This document shows, piece by piece, positions 45,901 to 57,073 of a stretch of DNA of 64,000 nt. The notes beneath the pieces are model-generated. The model made no database searches. It had not been told where the DNA came from and worked only from the letters and a program-made list of their open reading frames with translations. The stretch's first letter is position 1. Every line of letters begins with the position of its first letter. Source of the stretch: Symsagittifera roscoffensis (lineage: Eukaryota > Xenacoelomorpha > Acoela > Convolutidae); NCBI RefSeq assembly GCF_963678635.1, contig NW_026970628.1:1-64000 (forward strand), read 5' to 3'. Made by a program: the position numbers and the translations under genes.

Positions 45901-46523
45901 TGTAATCGGCTGCTCTCTCCTCTGTTGTTTTGTCTGTTGTTTTTGAGCACAAAATTATTGGAAGTGATATCAATATAGAAGAAAAGTGTAGTTTGTTGTT
46001 TCACGACGTTTTCTTTTCAGAAAAAAACACGGAAAAAAGAGCAGTTAATATAAAATTGTTTCTAAAGACACCTCAAGTTAGCAGTTGTTAAAAACATCTC
46101 AAGTCATACTGAAAATGGAAAAAAAAGTGCAAACGCAATGTTTTTCTTGCTTTGAAACTCAAAAAAAAAACGTTAAGCGAAAGAAAAATCCACCAGTCTA
46201 TTTTAAATCAAGGTGTACAGGTTCCATAATCAAACTGAGTTAAGTGAAAATAGAAAACAATAACTCAGAAACTCATAAGACTTCCGAAATTTGATTTAAA
46301 AACCATCTATTTCAGAGTAAAATTTAACTCTAGACATGTTAATTGAAAACAATGCAGTTCTAACCATCCATATGGAAAAGCAAAATGTTGTACTAAGAAA
46401 ACAAAAACGTTGTAATTTTTATTCCTCTAAAAAAACATGGTCGTAGTATTCTCAGTACTACTAAACTTGCTGAATACAGATGTTATAAAATTTATTCTTC
46501 GGAGACTCGTTTGTTTGTTTTAG
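42971..46523. other. Mostly unannotated, presumed 5' flank of the CAP gene
   Basis: No exon can be supported. A small coding-like patch near 44590-44700 has short frames without a known motif. Confidence 0.45.
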
Positions 46524-46642
46524 AAATCAATTTGTATCAGTAAATCCTGCATTGAACAAGCTTCAATTGGCCATACGTGGAGTTCACAACTTACACCGGG
46601 AAAATGCTGCAATGGATGCTTTGAGTTATGATGAAAATTTAG
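46524..46642 (+). CDS. CAP/SCP-domain protein, exon a
   Basis: The exon follows TTTGTTTTAG and ends TTAG|GTACGC. Read from the second base it gives NQFVSVNPALNKLQLAIRGV, HNLHRENAAMDALSYDENL. The pattern of a helix, H-N-x-x-R-E-N and a later Y-D-E-N-L-A is the start of the CAP (CRISP, antigen 5, PR-1) domain, where family members read HNxxRxxH...LxWDxxLA. CAP proteins are usually secreted. It starts in phase 2, so at least one upstream exon (with any signal peptide) is missing from my reading. It joins the next exon in frame (G|CG = Ala). Confidence 0.65.
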
Positions 46643-46843
46643 GTACGCGTGCGCTGTAATGTAAACTTTAAAACGTGGTTTGATTAATCAAGCTAGTCAT
46701 TAAATCGTTTTCATCAATCACGTATAAAACTTCATAGCCTTATATATTCGAAAAATGAATTTTAGGTCATTGTTTGATTTGAAAATAAGTAGTTATGTCG
46801 AAGATTGAAAGAAACATAATTTGAAAGTTTTGTTGATTGATAG

Positions 46844-47019
46844 CGGATAAAGCGAAGATTTTACTAGATCGCGCTCTCAGAAAGACTCATTTTCAGACTT
46901 GTGCCGATGAGAAAACAGATCCAGTTCTCCAAGAGGCAGGTGAGATTTTACTTTTGGGTCAATTTCAAAGTTCTAATTGTTTCGACGTCAAGACTGACTC
47001 TGCGGAAAAAAAGGCGCAG
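46844..47019 (+). CDS. CAP/SCP-domain protein, exon b
   Basis: The exon follows GTTGATTGATAG and ends GCGCAG|GTATGT. It continues the CAP domain: ADKAKILLDRALRKTHFQTC, then EAGEILLLGQFQ (counterpart of the conserved GENL), then SAEKKAQ. The His and Glu found in CAP cavities appear present. The 201-bp intron to exon a keeps the frame, and the exon ends in phase 0. Confidence 0.65.
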
Positions 47020-47649
47020 GTATGTAGAAAGGAACATTTCTTCCTCACAAAGTTTTCTTTGACAAACATGTAATTTCAAATTAACCACTTATTGAAACAT
47101 ACATGCTGCTACAAAACGAAAGTATCATGATAAGATTCAAATCAAAATTTACCTTGGTTTTCATTTATACAATTATAAAAAAGTTCGTTTAAAAAGAATA
47201 AATACTTACTGCTACAAAAAAGGAATTTATCTGGGGAAAAACACTGGATCTGTCAATGGGAAGGTTTTATCTATTAAAAAAAGTTTTAAAACAGATTGAA
47301 ATTTTGTTTGATGTTTCACGTTTAAGTTGTTCCTCTTTCACAACTGTGGCTGCATACAGATTTCTTTTCCCAATTTGCCTAAATGAATCTGAATAGTTTT
47401 GTTTGTTTTGTTCCTTTTTTCATCGGTACTCTATTATAGGTATAAGCCCTAATAATTTCGTTTCATAATATTTTTCGCCTTTTCAAACAAATTAGTGAGG
47501 CTACGTTGGTTAATGAAAAATTCGACTGGTTAAAATTTGGACTTGAGCAGTCGATCTCGGGCATGATCATAACTCTCTGAAGCCCAGTTTTATTCTCCAA
47601 ATGAATTTTCTCTTTGTTCGATATCTGGAGACATGTTTTTTTAAAAGAG

Positions 47650-47721
47650 CAAATTGAAAGCAGACCTCGTTTTTCAAAGGGTGCCACATGTATCACGCAG
47701 TATTTTGGTTTAATTGCTAAA
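47650..47721 (+). CDS. CAP/SCP-domain protein, candidate exon c
   Basis: An AG acceptor behind GTTTTTTTAAAA and an AAA|GTAAGA donor bound 24 codons in phase 0: QIESRPRFSKGATCITQYFG then LIAK. ATCITQ sits where CAP proteins have GHFTQ, with Cys for the metal-site His. This would make the CAP cavity degenerate. Its position and phase suit exon b, but it does not continue in frame into the best reading of the next candidate. Confidence 0.4.
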
Positions 47722-47773
47722 GTAAGACTTCTGTCTAACAAATCTCCAATAAATCGTGCGTTTTTTTTTGCAG

Positions 47774-47888
47774 AAAATGTGATTTCTCTGCGGTTAAATT
47801 TTTCTATGTTACTATCTTCCCCGAGAACAATAAAATCTGTGTTATCAAGATTGAGGACCAGGTCCCGTTTAGGTTTTCATGTACATAA
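47774..47888 (+). CDS. CAP/SCP-domain protein, candidate terminal exon d
   Basis: A strong acceptor (GTTTTTTTTTGCAG) is followed by a frame reading KCDFSAVKFFYVTIFPENNK, ICVIKIEDQVPF and a stop. FYVTIFPENN resembles the CAP2 motif (VVCNYxPxGN). The phase needed does not match exon c, so a frame problem, another splice choice or pseudogenisation must be assumed. An alternative open frame to 47946 is less CAP-like. Confidence 0.35.
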
Positions 47889-47946
47889 AATACTTATATT
47901 ATCGGCAGATTGCATCAAATATTCGTGTTTCCTGGTTCGTTTCTAA

Positions 47947-49601
47947 TCGTTTCTATAAAGAATGAAAACCAATGGAACTTAAACTGTAGCTTATGTGCTT
48001 GTATTACGCCAGGATTGAGTATACATCAGTCAGAAAAAGGATTCTGAAATTTTACGCACTGCTTCAGGTATCTTAAAAAATCCTCCAGCGCAGTTGATGC
48101 GTTATTTGAAAAACGATACAATGTAAGAGTTATAAACGTATTGAAGATTGTTATATAAGACTTGTCTGATCCTTTTTTTTCATAAAAATTCTCTATAACT
48201 ACAGATGTGCATTCATACATATGAATACATTGTGAATTCTTCCAGGTATATTTGCACTTTTTTAGTTCATTTTCATTTCATATGCTGAAAAGTAGGTAAA
48301 TAGTACTCGCCAAATACGAAGGTGAAATGGCATGAAAAAACGTACAGTTTCTGGTTTCGAAAGTTGAATTCTTTTCTAAGGTTTCCAGCGAAAAAAAAAC
48401 TTTACATTTGATCCATTTTTCTCAAGTTGGGTTAATGTTATCAGTAAAGCGCCTTTTATAAATTGTTATAGAAGTTCATCTATTTTTACCTTTCAAGTTC
48501 GAAAAATGAAATTTTCTCATGATAGTGTTTTTTGTGTACTTATCTTCATTACTCTTTTTCAATTGTCAGTTGACTTGTTTTATTTTTCTTAAAAAATTTT
48601 GTGAATTAGATTCGAGAATAAAAGTGTTATTCTTAGCACCATTGAGAAAATGAGTAAGATATAGTCAAGCAGAGGCAATGAGTAAGATATAGTCAAGCAA
48701 ATATTTAGACAAGAAAAAAGTGAATAGAACTAGTCGTGCCAGGGCAAATCTTTGACTGCTTTTACTGTATTTTGATTGTCTGTTTGTTTTTAGAAACACC
48801 CAAACTAAGTTTCCGCATTTTTTCTGGAATGTTTCAATTAGTGTTGACAGATTTTCAACTATCATTCTTGCAGATTTACACTTTTTATCTCAAACTTCCC
48901 ACATGAAACAACAAAAATGAACAAGTTTCTATAACAAAAGAAAATGGCAGTTTGCTCCTTTTTTGCATATGGATATCCTTATTAACTCAAAACTAAAACC
49001 GAAGGCAGGTTGGCACTTGCAGGTTTTTCCGAATTTAGTTTAAAAAATTTAGCTTCAGGAAACTCAACGTAGAAAACTGCTGGAGATAATGTTATGTTTA
49101 GCTAAGTTCTCAGTAGTATATTTTGGGGCAGTTCAGCCGGGGGGGGGGGGGGGAGGGGGGGGGGGTGTGGTTTAGAAGATTCCAATGTATTACGATAGGC
49201 TGTAGACTATCCGGTCTTCACCCTGTATATTAACATAGGGAATAGATTTTCCATGTATTAAGGTTAAAAGTTTCAAAGTTTCAGATGGTAAGATGGTAAG
49301 TTTTGAGAAAAAACTTGCCGCCTAATTTTGCCGATGCTTGAGATTCTAAACGTTTTTATAATCAGAAAACAAAAAATTGTTAACCCAAACGTAGCGTTCA
49401 AAAAGAATGTTGAAAAAAATGTTAATTACAGAAAAATTGTATTAATTTACAGCATCGTATATAATTTTTTACTACATAATCTTATACGATTTAGAGGTTT
49501 AGTATGCATTCCGACATATTCAACTTCCCGTTTAGGGTAAAAACGCCTCAGTCCTTTTTTTAGTTTGTTCATAATTTGCAACTGCATTCTTTAACTGCTT
49601 T
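47947..49601. other. Unannotated spacer with a poly-G tract at 49139-49166
   Basis: No gene is recognised. The G tract is 27 of 28 bases G, one of the longest in the window. Confidence 0.5.
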
Positions 49602-50521
49602 AACCCACTGCAATAGACGAAGATGAGGGGTTCTCTGAAACATTGCCTCAAATTACCTCACCGCAATAACCACCAGCGATAGAACTTCGACCAACTCTGA
49701 GTTCTATTGAGAACCTCCAGAACTCTCTACTATTCTTTAATTAATAAATTTTGTAATTATTTGTTTGATATTTTTGCAGTTATTACCTTTTTCAAATTCC
49801 TTTTAACTGCGAGAATAGATGAATATATCAGGGTAAAACATACAAAATGATAGAAAACAGTAAGAACACAAAATAAATTAGCGACACAACGTTTGCACAC
49901 ATATGAATTAATTTTTTTGTACCCAAGTTAGACTACAAGAAAAGTCTCAAAAATTTCGCTAACTGTTATAGAATCACAAAATATACCAAAGTTGCAGAAA
50001 AAATTTCATTAGATACCAATCCCATACCAAAAAAATGGATCTTAAAGAATATCGTAGAAATGGAAATCAATGCAAAAATAATCAATCTTTACAACTACAA
50101 AGGGAAGAATATGATAATTGCCTGACATACTTCCCTCATTACTAGGTTATTTAGAGACATACAAAAAATCTTGCATCCTTATTGACTAATGCACAGTAGA
50201 AAATGAACGTACAGAAATTGAGTGAAAATCTTAGAATTTTCGAGCTTTTAAAGCAAGATTTTTCGTCAAATTCAAAAAGATTTTCTTTTCTCTATACCTG
50301 TTTTGTTTGAGAACCGGACATGATTTTGAAAGAAATGGACCAAAATTTTCCTTTGGAGGTTTAATTGGATACGGAAATTCCTGAGTGGATTATGGTTTTG
50401 CAATTTCCAAAAACTCTAGACCACATGCAATTCTACATGACTCTGCTGCATCTGTGAAATCTAATTAAAAAAAAGACCTTGATTTTGTTATGTTGCATCT
50501 AACTTCCCAGTTCAAATTTTC

Positions 50522-51034
50522 TTGGTCACGTCACTGGAATATTTTTTCTGTTTAAAGTTAACATATTTGTTTCATCAGTATGTGATCTGTTTTATTGCTA
50601 GACTTTTCAAACGAGAAACTCCAGAGAGAACAGTAAGCAGAAACAGTCTGGTTGTTCCGGATATTGATTTTATTGAAAACTATATAGTATCAGAATTACG
50701 AGTTTATAAGGATGGACAAACTGTACGATTTTCTTTTCTTCCTCCCAAAACAAATAAAGCAAAGTCCCATTCTACTTATTGTACAAAACATCTGCTTGGA
50801 ATCAGTTGGAACAGTGGCTATCGAAAAGTTACTAAGCTTGAAAACAATTTGACAAATCTGGTAGTCTCAGAAACTGATTTTGTTTTGGCAAAACTTTATG
50901 AAAAATGTGAAACTTTGTCAGAATTTTCGGAAACAAAACTTACAAGTTTGAATGACTACGCGCGCCCAAAAAATCAGAATTTGTTTTTCAAAGATGAAAA
51001 CTATGATTGGAGTTGTAGCAAATACCTATTTTGA
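50522..51034 (+). CDS. Polinton-associated ORF of unknown function
   Basis: This is the longest open frame of fragment 1, at 170 residues. The core reads SLVVPDIDFIENYIVSELRV, FSFLPPKTNKAKSHSTYC, and ends WSCSKYLF. It lies just upstream of the ATPase. Most of it is missing from fragment 2, where only the part after LTSLNDYARPKNQ survives (about 61215-61306). Composition is protein-like. I do not recognise the family. Confidence 0.5.
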   Translation: MVTSLEYFFCLKLTYLFHQYVICFIARLFKRETPERTVSRNSLVVPDIDFIENYIVSELRVYKDGQTVRFSFLPPKTNKAKSHSTYCTKHLLGISWNSGYRKVTKLENNLTNLVVSETDFVLAKLYEKCETLSEFSETKLTSLNDYARPKNQNLFFKDENYDWSCSKYLF

Positions 51035-51439
51035 CGTCCAAAAACTCATCACTGTGCAGAAAGAAAAGCAGTTGCGTGTCGATGTTTTTTTAACAAAACG
51101 TATGTCAAAATAAATTTTTTTGTAATACTTTTTTTGATTTTTATTTAAACGTCCTTGTCAGGTTTTTTCTAGAAGCAAGATGGTCGATCATTGTGACAAG
51201 CCCGTAATTTTAGGATTTTTTTTGTGGAGAATATAAGGAACGAAATAACAAAATTGTTCATGAAGAAAATCATTTTTCTGTGCCAATTTTTTGTTATAGT
51301 TTTGATGCTAGTTTTTGCAACCGTTCGATTAATTTTATCCACAACAAGTAAAAAAACGAATGTTTGGGTAGCTATTTTATCAAATACAGTCGGTTTTATT
51401 TGACCTCCTCCAAAGCTATGAAAAAATAATCTATCAAAG

Positions 51440-52229
51440 AACGACTTTTATTTTCCCTAATTGGTCCAAGTGGATCTGGGAAAACTCATCTTATTTTTGA
51501 ATGGGTGAAAATTGGTACTTTTAACCAGCATTTGACAAAATTTTCTACTTTCATGAACCTTGTCAACCTTTTTATAGTCAAATGCAAAAAAAACCTTAAA
51601 ATTATCAGATGAGTAGATTCTGACTCGATTGAAAATCTTCCTAGTAACGGAACTTAGTATCTGCTTATTTTTGATGATTCTTGCGAAGAAGTTTGAAACT
51701 TCGATCAATTTGTAAAAATTGCCACTTCTGGAAGACACAGGGGTCTGAATACAAAATACATTGAACACAATTTATTTCTTGAAAGCAAAGAGATGTAGGG
51801 TTACCAAGTACGCCCATAGTCTTGTTCAATTCCCACATTAGGTGTTGTTCAAATCAGTACTTCAAGTCAACAACTAGGACTTGGATCTCAATCTCAGTGG
51901 TATCAAGATGCAACATCAGTTCTTATGGTCATTTACTTATTGATTTATCCCCAAAAATTTCGATTCACTTAGATTTTGTGGTTCTGTTTGTTTACCAGCC
52001 GGAAGTTTTTTTTTACCAGCCGGGGCAGAGGCAAAGTTTCTGGTTGATGAGAACAAAATACGTCTCTATTTTCCCAGTACTTCCAAAATTTTCGCTAAGA
52101 CTTCGAAAAGAATTCATTTCAAATTGTCCGAAAGATTTCATTCAGTTTCTGAGCGAGTGTTTGCTAAAAATATTAGGTGGAGAGCTTCAAGATTTTCGGA
52201 AAGAAGGCGTAGTAAATTGTCAAAAATAA
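51440..52229 (+). pseudogene. Polinton packaging ATPase region plus downstream ORF
   Basis: Motifs in order are the P-loop, the acidic IFDD segment, GRHRGLNT and HLLIDLSPK, then an 80-residue ORF part with LRKEFISNCPKDFIQFL. In Polintons the ATPase is thought to package DNA into the capsid. The region is broken in several places. Confidence 0.75.
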
Positions 52230-54913
52230 ATTTCGGAATTAACATAATAAAGAACGCCTCTACACAAAACAAGAACTGAAGTTCAACTAAAAGGTTACAA
52301 TTGATATTTATTACCATCCCATTTGTCAAAGGTTGACATAGCATGGATGGAACAGTTTGATGTAATTCTGTACTCAGTTTATCAATCACAAAGTACACTT
52401 CTAAGAAAACAAAAAAGTACACTTCTTAAAATCAAGAAAAAGAGAAGATTATAACAAAAGCACTTGACTCAGTTTACAGTGCTGTAAATGCAAGGTTAAG
52501 AACTAGTAAAGATAAGCACATGATTGATTTAACTTTGATTTCTCCTAGAATTAAACTAAGCCAGTCAAAAACATCATATAATCGAGATCCCAAAAAATCA
52601 TTTGTAGAAATTGGTTGTGCACTAAAGCGAAAAAGTAACAGATAACTATTTTTATCATTTTGGAAGCCACTTATTTTCCACTCATTTTTATGAACAGAAA
52701 TGCCAAAGCAAACAGCAGAGGAATTTGGATTCCTTTGAAATCTGAAAAATTAAGAAAAAAAGATTTAAACTTGGGTAAAGCGATAACAGATAATTCGATA
52801 AGGATGACTAATAAGTAAAAACGAGTTATTATTGGATGACGAACTGTCTTAAATACCAAAATAGGTTTGGGATTTTTAGGTTAGGTTACCTTGATTCAAG
52901 TTGAAGGAAATATTAGAATCTTACCTTTGTCATTTCTGGAATGTTCCTATTTTCAAAAGTGTTTTTTATTAAAGAAAATTTTGTGATGAATGAAAAAAGT
53001 AAATCATTCTACTTGACTGAGCATTTGGGGGAAAAAATTTCAAAAGCTTCAGGTTGATTTAGTTCTCAGCTCTTTAGCTGAGACAAATCTGCACCTGCAT
53101 GGTACGCTTCAAAATTCAATTTCCTTTTTCTCCATACATTTGATGGAATTGACATTTGCAACTTGCTAATTTTTTAGTATAAAAAATCAAGAGTTTGAAA
53201 GATGAGCGCAATTTATCAGTGTTGAACCTGCCTTACTTAATTGAAAATTCAAAACTTTTTGTAAGGACAGCAAAACGACTGGGGTTTTCTCGCCGCGCTG
53301 TATGCTTTTTAAGGCAAGACAGTAAGCCAGTCCGCCTAACTGGCGACATACTTGTTTTCAATATCCAGGCTTAAAGCAGCAGAAAAAGTGAGTCCAATGT
53401 TGAAAGAAAACTTTATTCAAATCGAAGGCGTAAAAATATTTAAAAACTAAGTTGAACCATTAGTTAGCGTAGAATTTGGATTACTACAACTCACACTTTT
53501 TCAGATAGATAGTTGTTCGATACACACAACTACATGGTTATGAAGTTAACGATTTGAAAGATCACTTCCAAATGGGTTAGAAATTTAAAGATGAAAAACT
53601 ACTTGAAATTGAAATGATGTCTTTGAGCTTTTCTGTGGAACTATGCACTTCGTTTCACTATCGTTTCCTTCTATCTCGACGACTTTTTAATCTGACGGAA
53701 AAACTGCTCTTTGGCGAAAAAATTGTGGAATTGACTACATTGTTGATTTGAGTATTGAAGCCACCAATTTTATTTTTCGTTGGCATAAGTCAAATGGTAT
53801 CATTAATATTAATAAGAAGCTACATATAGCACCACATTGTTGGAATAAGTCTAGCAGTTTTAGGAACAATGAAGCAGTTTTAGAAACTTTGGCATTGAGA
53901 TTTCTTTTTAAACGTTATTCTGCTAGTCTGTTTTTTGTAACCTAGTGCCTGAGCAAAATTCAAAATCAAACTATCAGCTCATTTTTGTGCTTTAAGAGTA
54001 TTCTGAGGGCAAGCAATCTGTTCGCCTTATGTGTCTTGCTACACTTTTGCAATGACTACCTGATACATCAAAGGTTTCAACCCAAACTATTTGTCCGCTT
54101 TGAAAGCAATTGGACAATTGGAAAAGTTTTTTTTCCCATGAGTTCTTGCGATAATTTTGTCAGTCATAAAACCACCTGAGTTTGAAAAGAAATTGACTCA
54201 AAATTTAATTCAGTTTAAGCTCCTGAACTCCTGCTTTTTATCATTGCTTTATTGATTGCAGTTCAAAAATGATAAAAAGCGCTCTAGGTTCCGTTGAATG
54301 AAATGCGTTCCATAAGTGTCCAATAAAATGTTTTTTTTTGTTTTATTTTGTAGGTATACATTCCCAACCAAATCTAACTGTTCTGGAAACTTTTAGAAAA
54401 ATCACACGCAGAGACGCAGAAGAAAGAATTGTTTGAATTTTTTAAAAAGAACATAATCACTCGCATGGTCATGAAACATGTTAAAAGTAAAAAAATTACT
54501 AAAAAAATTAGGTTGATACTCAAGCTTTGAAATAGTAAAAAACAATTTTAGAACCAGTTTTTATGTTTCCTGATAAATTGTAAAAGTGTTTACTATCGTA
54601 TTTTTTTCTTCCAAATGTTTTGCCAATTGCTCCTTTTGATATAGTTCATTTGACGAGATTCTTAAGCATAAAAGGGTTGATTTTTTTTCGAATTTCAAAA
54701 ATTAAATTGTATAAAAATTGATGACTTTTTCTCTATGAAATTCCATTTCCTCATTCAATGGGAGGCCGTACCGCTTAATATTGTCTCGAATAAAGCTCCT
54801 TGTCTGTTTTCATATGCGTCGTGATTCGCAACTGCAACTGCTGATCGAGTGCCAACTGAAAATACTAGTTTTCTCCACTATAGTAAAAAATCTTCTTGCT
54901 TTTTCAATAAGGT

Positions 54914-54976
54914 CTGAGCCTGTAAATTTTGCGAAGCCTGTAAATTTTGAGTCTGAGCCTGTAAATTTTGAGTCTT
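54914..54976 (+). repeat. Short tandem repeat, GAGCCTGTAAATTTTG units
   Basis: Three units of (GA)GCCTGTAAATTTTG with spacings of about 18 and 24 bp lie at the right edge of Polinton fragment 1. Confidence 0.75.
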
Positions 54977-55429
54977 CTTTTAATTTTTGATTTTTTGTTT
55001 TTTTTATCTTCTTTTGTTCTTGATAGTTTATTTGAACTGCATGGAATTATTTTTAACTTCTTTTCAGTTTTAAATGGAATCGGCGTACTAGAGTTCTTTA
55101 AAGAAAATAATCCAGAGCGAAGCAATTAACCGTTCTACTGGTACATATTATAATGTTTAGAATTTGATGGAAAATTGTATCTTTTTTGAATGTGTATCTT
55201 CAAAAAAGGACATATATTTCGTGTTTATCTTCATTAAGGTGTTTCGATAAGAAGATAATATGACTTTTTTCAGTGTTGGTAATGTACCAAAGGTATTTAT
55301 TTATTGCAATTCCTTCTTCAGGTTGTTATTTTGAAGTGCAAATATCGAATTTCCAATTTGTTGTCATAAGTTTTTTCACTGTCTGGTTTCTTCACACTTT
55401 TACATAACAGTTTTTACTGTGATTAAGTT

Positions 55430-56340
55430 TATTAATTGAACAAAACTGGTTTAGTTTCAGCATGTTTCAGTTTTCATGGTTGAATTTGGTCTAAATGGAT
55501 AAAAATTGGTTTAGTCTCAGCCTAAAGGTGATTGAACTTACCCTAACTGTGATAATTTTGACAGTCTAGTTTAATTCCAGCGTTTTCTAGTGTTTATCTT
55601 TCATAGAGGAATTCAATATGATAGAGTTTTAATAAATATTTAACTTTTATCAGTTCTTTGTAGTAATATTTTTCAATTTAGTTCATTAATTTGGGTTCAC
55701 TTTGACCAGTTTAATGATGAATTTTTAATTAAATCTGAGTTTTATCTATCTTAGTTGGGCTTATTTTGACCAAAATTGGGTAAAACTTAATTTAAGTCCT
55801 AGTTTACTTAGCTTGGAGGGTTTCAATTTAACCAAAATTAAGATCAGTTTTATTTTAATACTGAGTAAAACAAGCTTGATTGGCTCTACTTTGGCCAAAA
55901 TTGGGTTAATTTTATGTTAAGTTGAAGATAAATTTAACTCAGTTGCGCTTTTTGGTTGAATCTTTGTTTACCTAGCTTGAATAGAATTTTTTTAGCCAAA
56001 ATTAGGTAATTTTTTGATTATTGATGAATTAAACTAGCCTAAATTGCTATAAGTTTGCTAAAATTGGGTACATTGTGGGTTAGTTTGGAGTTTTCTTATC
56101 TTAATTGTGCCTAAATGGCTCTCTTTTGGCAAAATTGAGTGAATTTCAGATTATTTTTTTAACTTATGGTGTTAAAACTGCAGTGTATACAACTTAGTTG
56201 GACTTATTTTGACAGAAATTGGGGCAAATTCGGTTAAAATGGGAGTTTAGTTAAATGAATCGGACTTAATTTGAACTAAATTGGATACTATTTGTTAAAT
56301 TTCTACTAAATTAGCTCACTTTAGTGTACTACCATAATTT
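55430..56340. repeat. Degenerate tandem repeat, about 60-90 bp period
   Basis: The phrase TTAGTTGGGCTTATTTTGACCAAAATTGGGT and its variants recur about eight times (near 55764, 55830, 55880, 55985, 56040, 56115, 56195, 56262). Identity between units is low, so the array is old. There is no gene. Confidence 0.65.
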
Positions 56341-56824
56341 CGTTGAACTTCTCCTAATTTGGTGGTCGAAAAAAATTAGTCACCTCATAGTTCCTTCTTT
56401 AGTGAGTGTACAAAATACCTTCCCAATTTTGGGACGAAAGTTTCTTTCCTGATGAGATAATTAAGTTTAAAGTGGAATTAAGTCAGGTTAGAGGCAAAAC
56501 CTGGCAAACAGGGTAAATAATATAAAACACAGTTGCACAACGAGGAATTGCCAGTGAATCTCAATTTAGCAGAGGTTTTAATTGTGTAGATGATAGGTGA
56601 AACTAGTTTAGCAATCATTTAGCGTATATTAAGGTTGCATAAAGAGACCTCTTACTCCCCTTTAAGAAGAAATTTGAATGTTTACGTTTTCTGAGCATTT
56701 TCGGAATGTCTGATGAAAAAATTAAACTGTAAATACTTAGATTAATCTATGTTACTAAAACTATTTTAAGTGCAAAGGGCGTTAAATTGTCTAATTTTTT
56801 TGTTTATACCTGCGGATTTGGTCA

Positions 56825-57073
56825 ATGAACGTCTTCTTTTATTTGGTATATGATAGTTATAATAATATTGAGGTAAAACTTCAGGTTATAGAGTTGGCAA
56901 AAAGCTGTGGAGGAATGATGAGCGATAGAGAAGATATTGATAATCTTGACTCTATCAAGGACTATCTGGCAATAGGGATGCTAAATAGATTGCGGACCCT
57001 AAAGTTAGATAACCTTGTCTCTAGCTATTTTGAAGTTGCAAACAGAAATCACTTTCCTAATATTTCGCAGTAA
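56825..57073 (+). CDS. Unassigned small ORF
   Basis: The ORF is 82 residues. The part LQVIELAKSCGGMMSDREDI, LDSIKDYLAIGMLNRLRTLK has balanced, protein-like composition unlike the surrounding AT-rich frames, and could be a helical exon. No motif, no clear start context and no partner exon were found. It could be a stand-alone gene, a terminal exon or chance. Confidence 0.3.
   Translation: MNVFFYLVYDSYNNIEVKLQVIELAKSCGGMMSDREDIDNLDSIKDYLAIGMLNRLRTLKLDNLVSSYFEVANRNHFPNISQ

Larger units (their letters stand above)
49602..54890 (+). mobile_element. Polinton/Maverick (adintovirus-like) fragment 1, broken
   Basis: It is recognised by packaging-ATPase motifs on the plus strand: a P-loop GPSGSGKT (51463-51486), a YLLIFDD Walker B-type segment near 51660, GRHRGLNT near 51735 and YGHLLIDLSPK near 51930. 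This set is characteristic of FtsK/HerA-type ATPases of Polintons. An ORF with KDFIQFLSECLLKIL follows. No polymerase B, integrase or terminal inverted repeat was identified. The left edge at 49602 is shared with fragment 2; the right edge is uncertain. It has about ten breaks and is old. Confidence 0.75.

Noticed and set aside
45890-45949. ATG followed by a hydrophobic 19-residue stretch (MLLVAVIGCSLLCC...) resembling a signal peptide for the CAP gene
   Set aside because: It runs into a stop after 19 codons and no donor gives the phase needed by the exon at 46524.
47614-47946. Single 110-residue ORF across the CAP exon c and d region
   Set aside because: It reads through an obvious intron-like stretch (GTAAGA...TTTTTTTTTGCAG) and is less family-like than the spliced reading.
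51463-51486. P-loop GPSGSGKT as evidence of a host ATPase gene
   Set aside because: The following motifs (GRHRGLNT, HLLIDLSPK) and the duplicated context fit a Polinton packaging ATPase, not a host gene.
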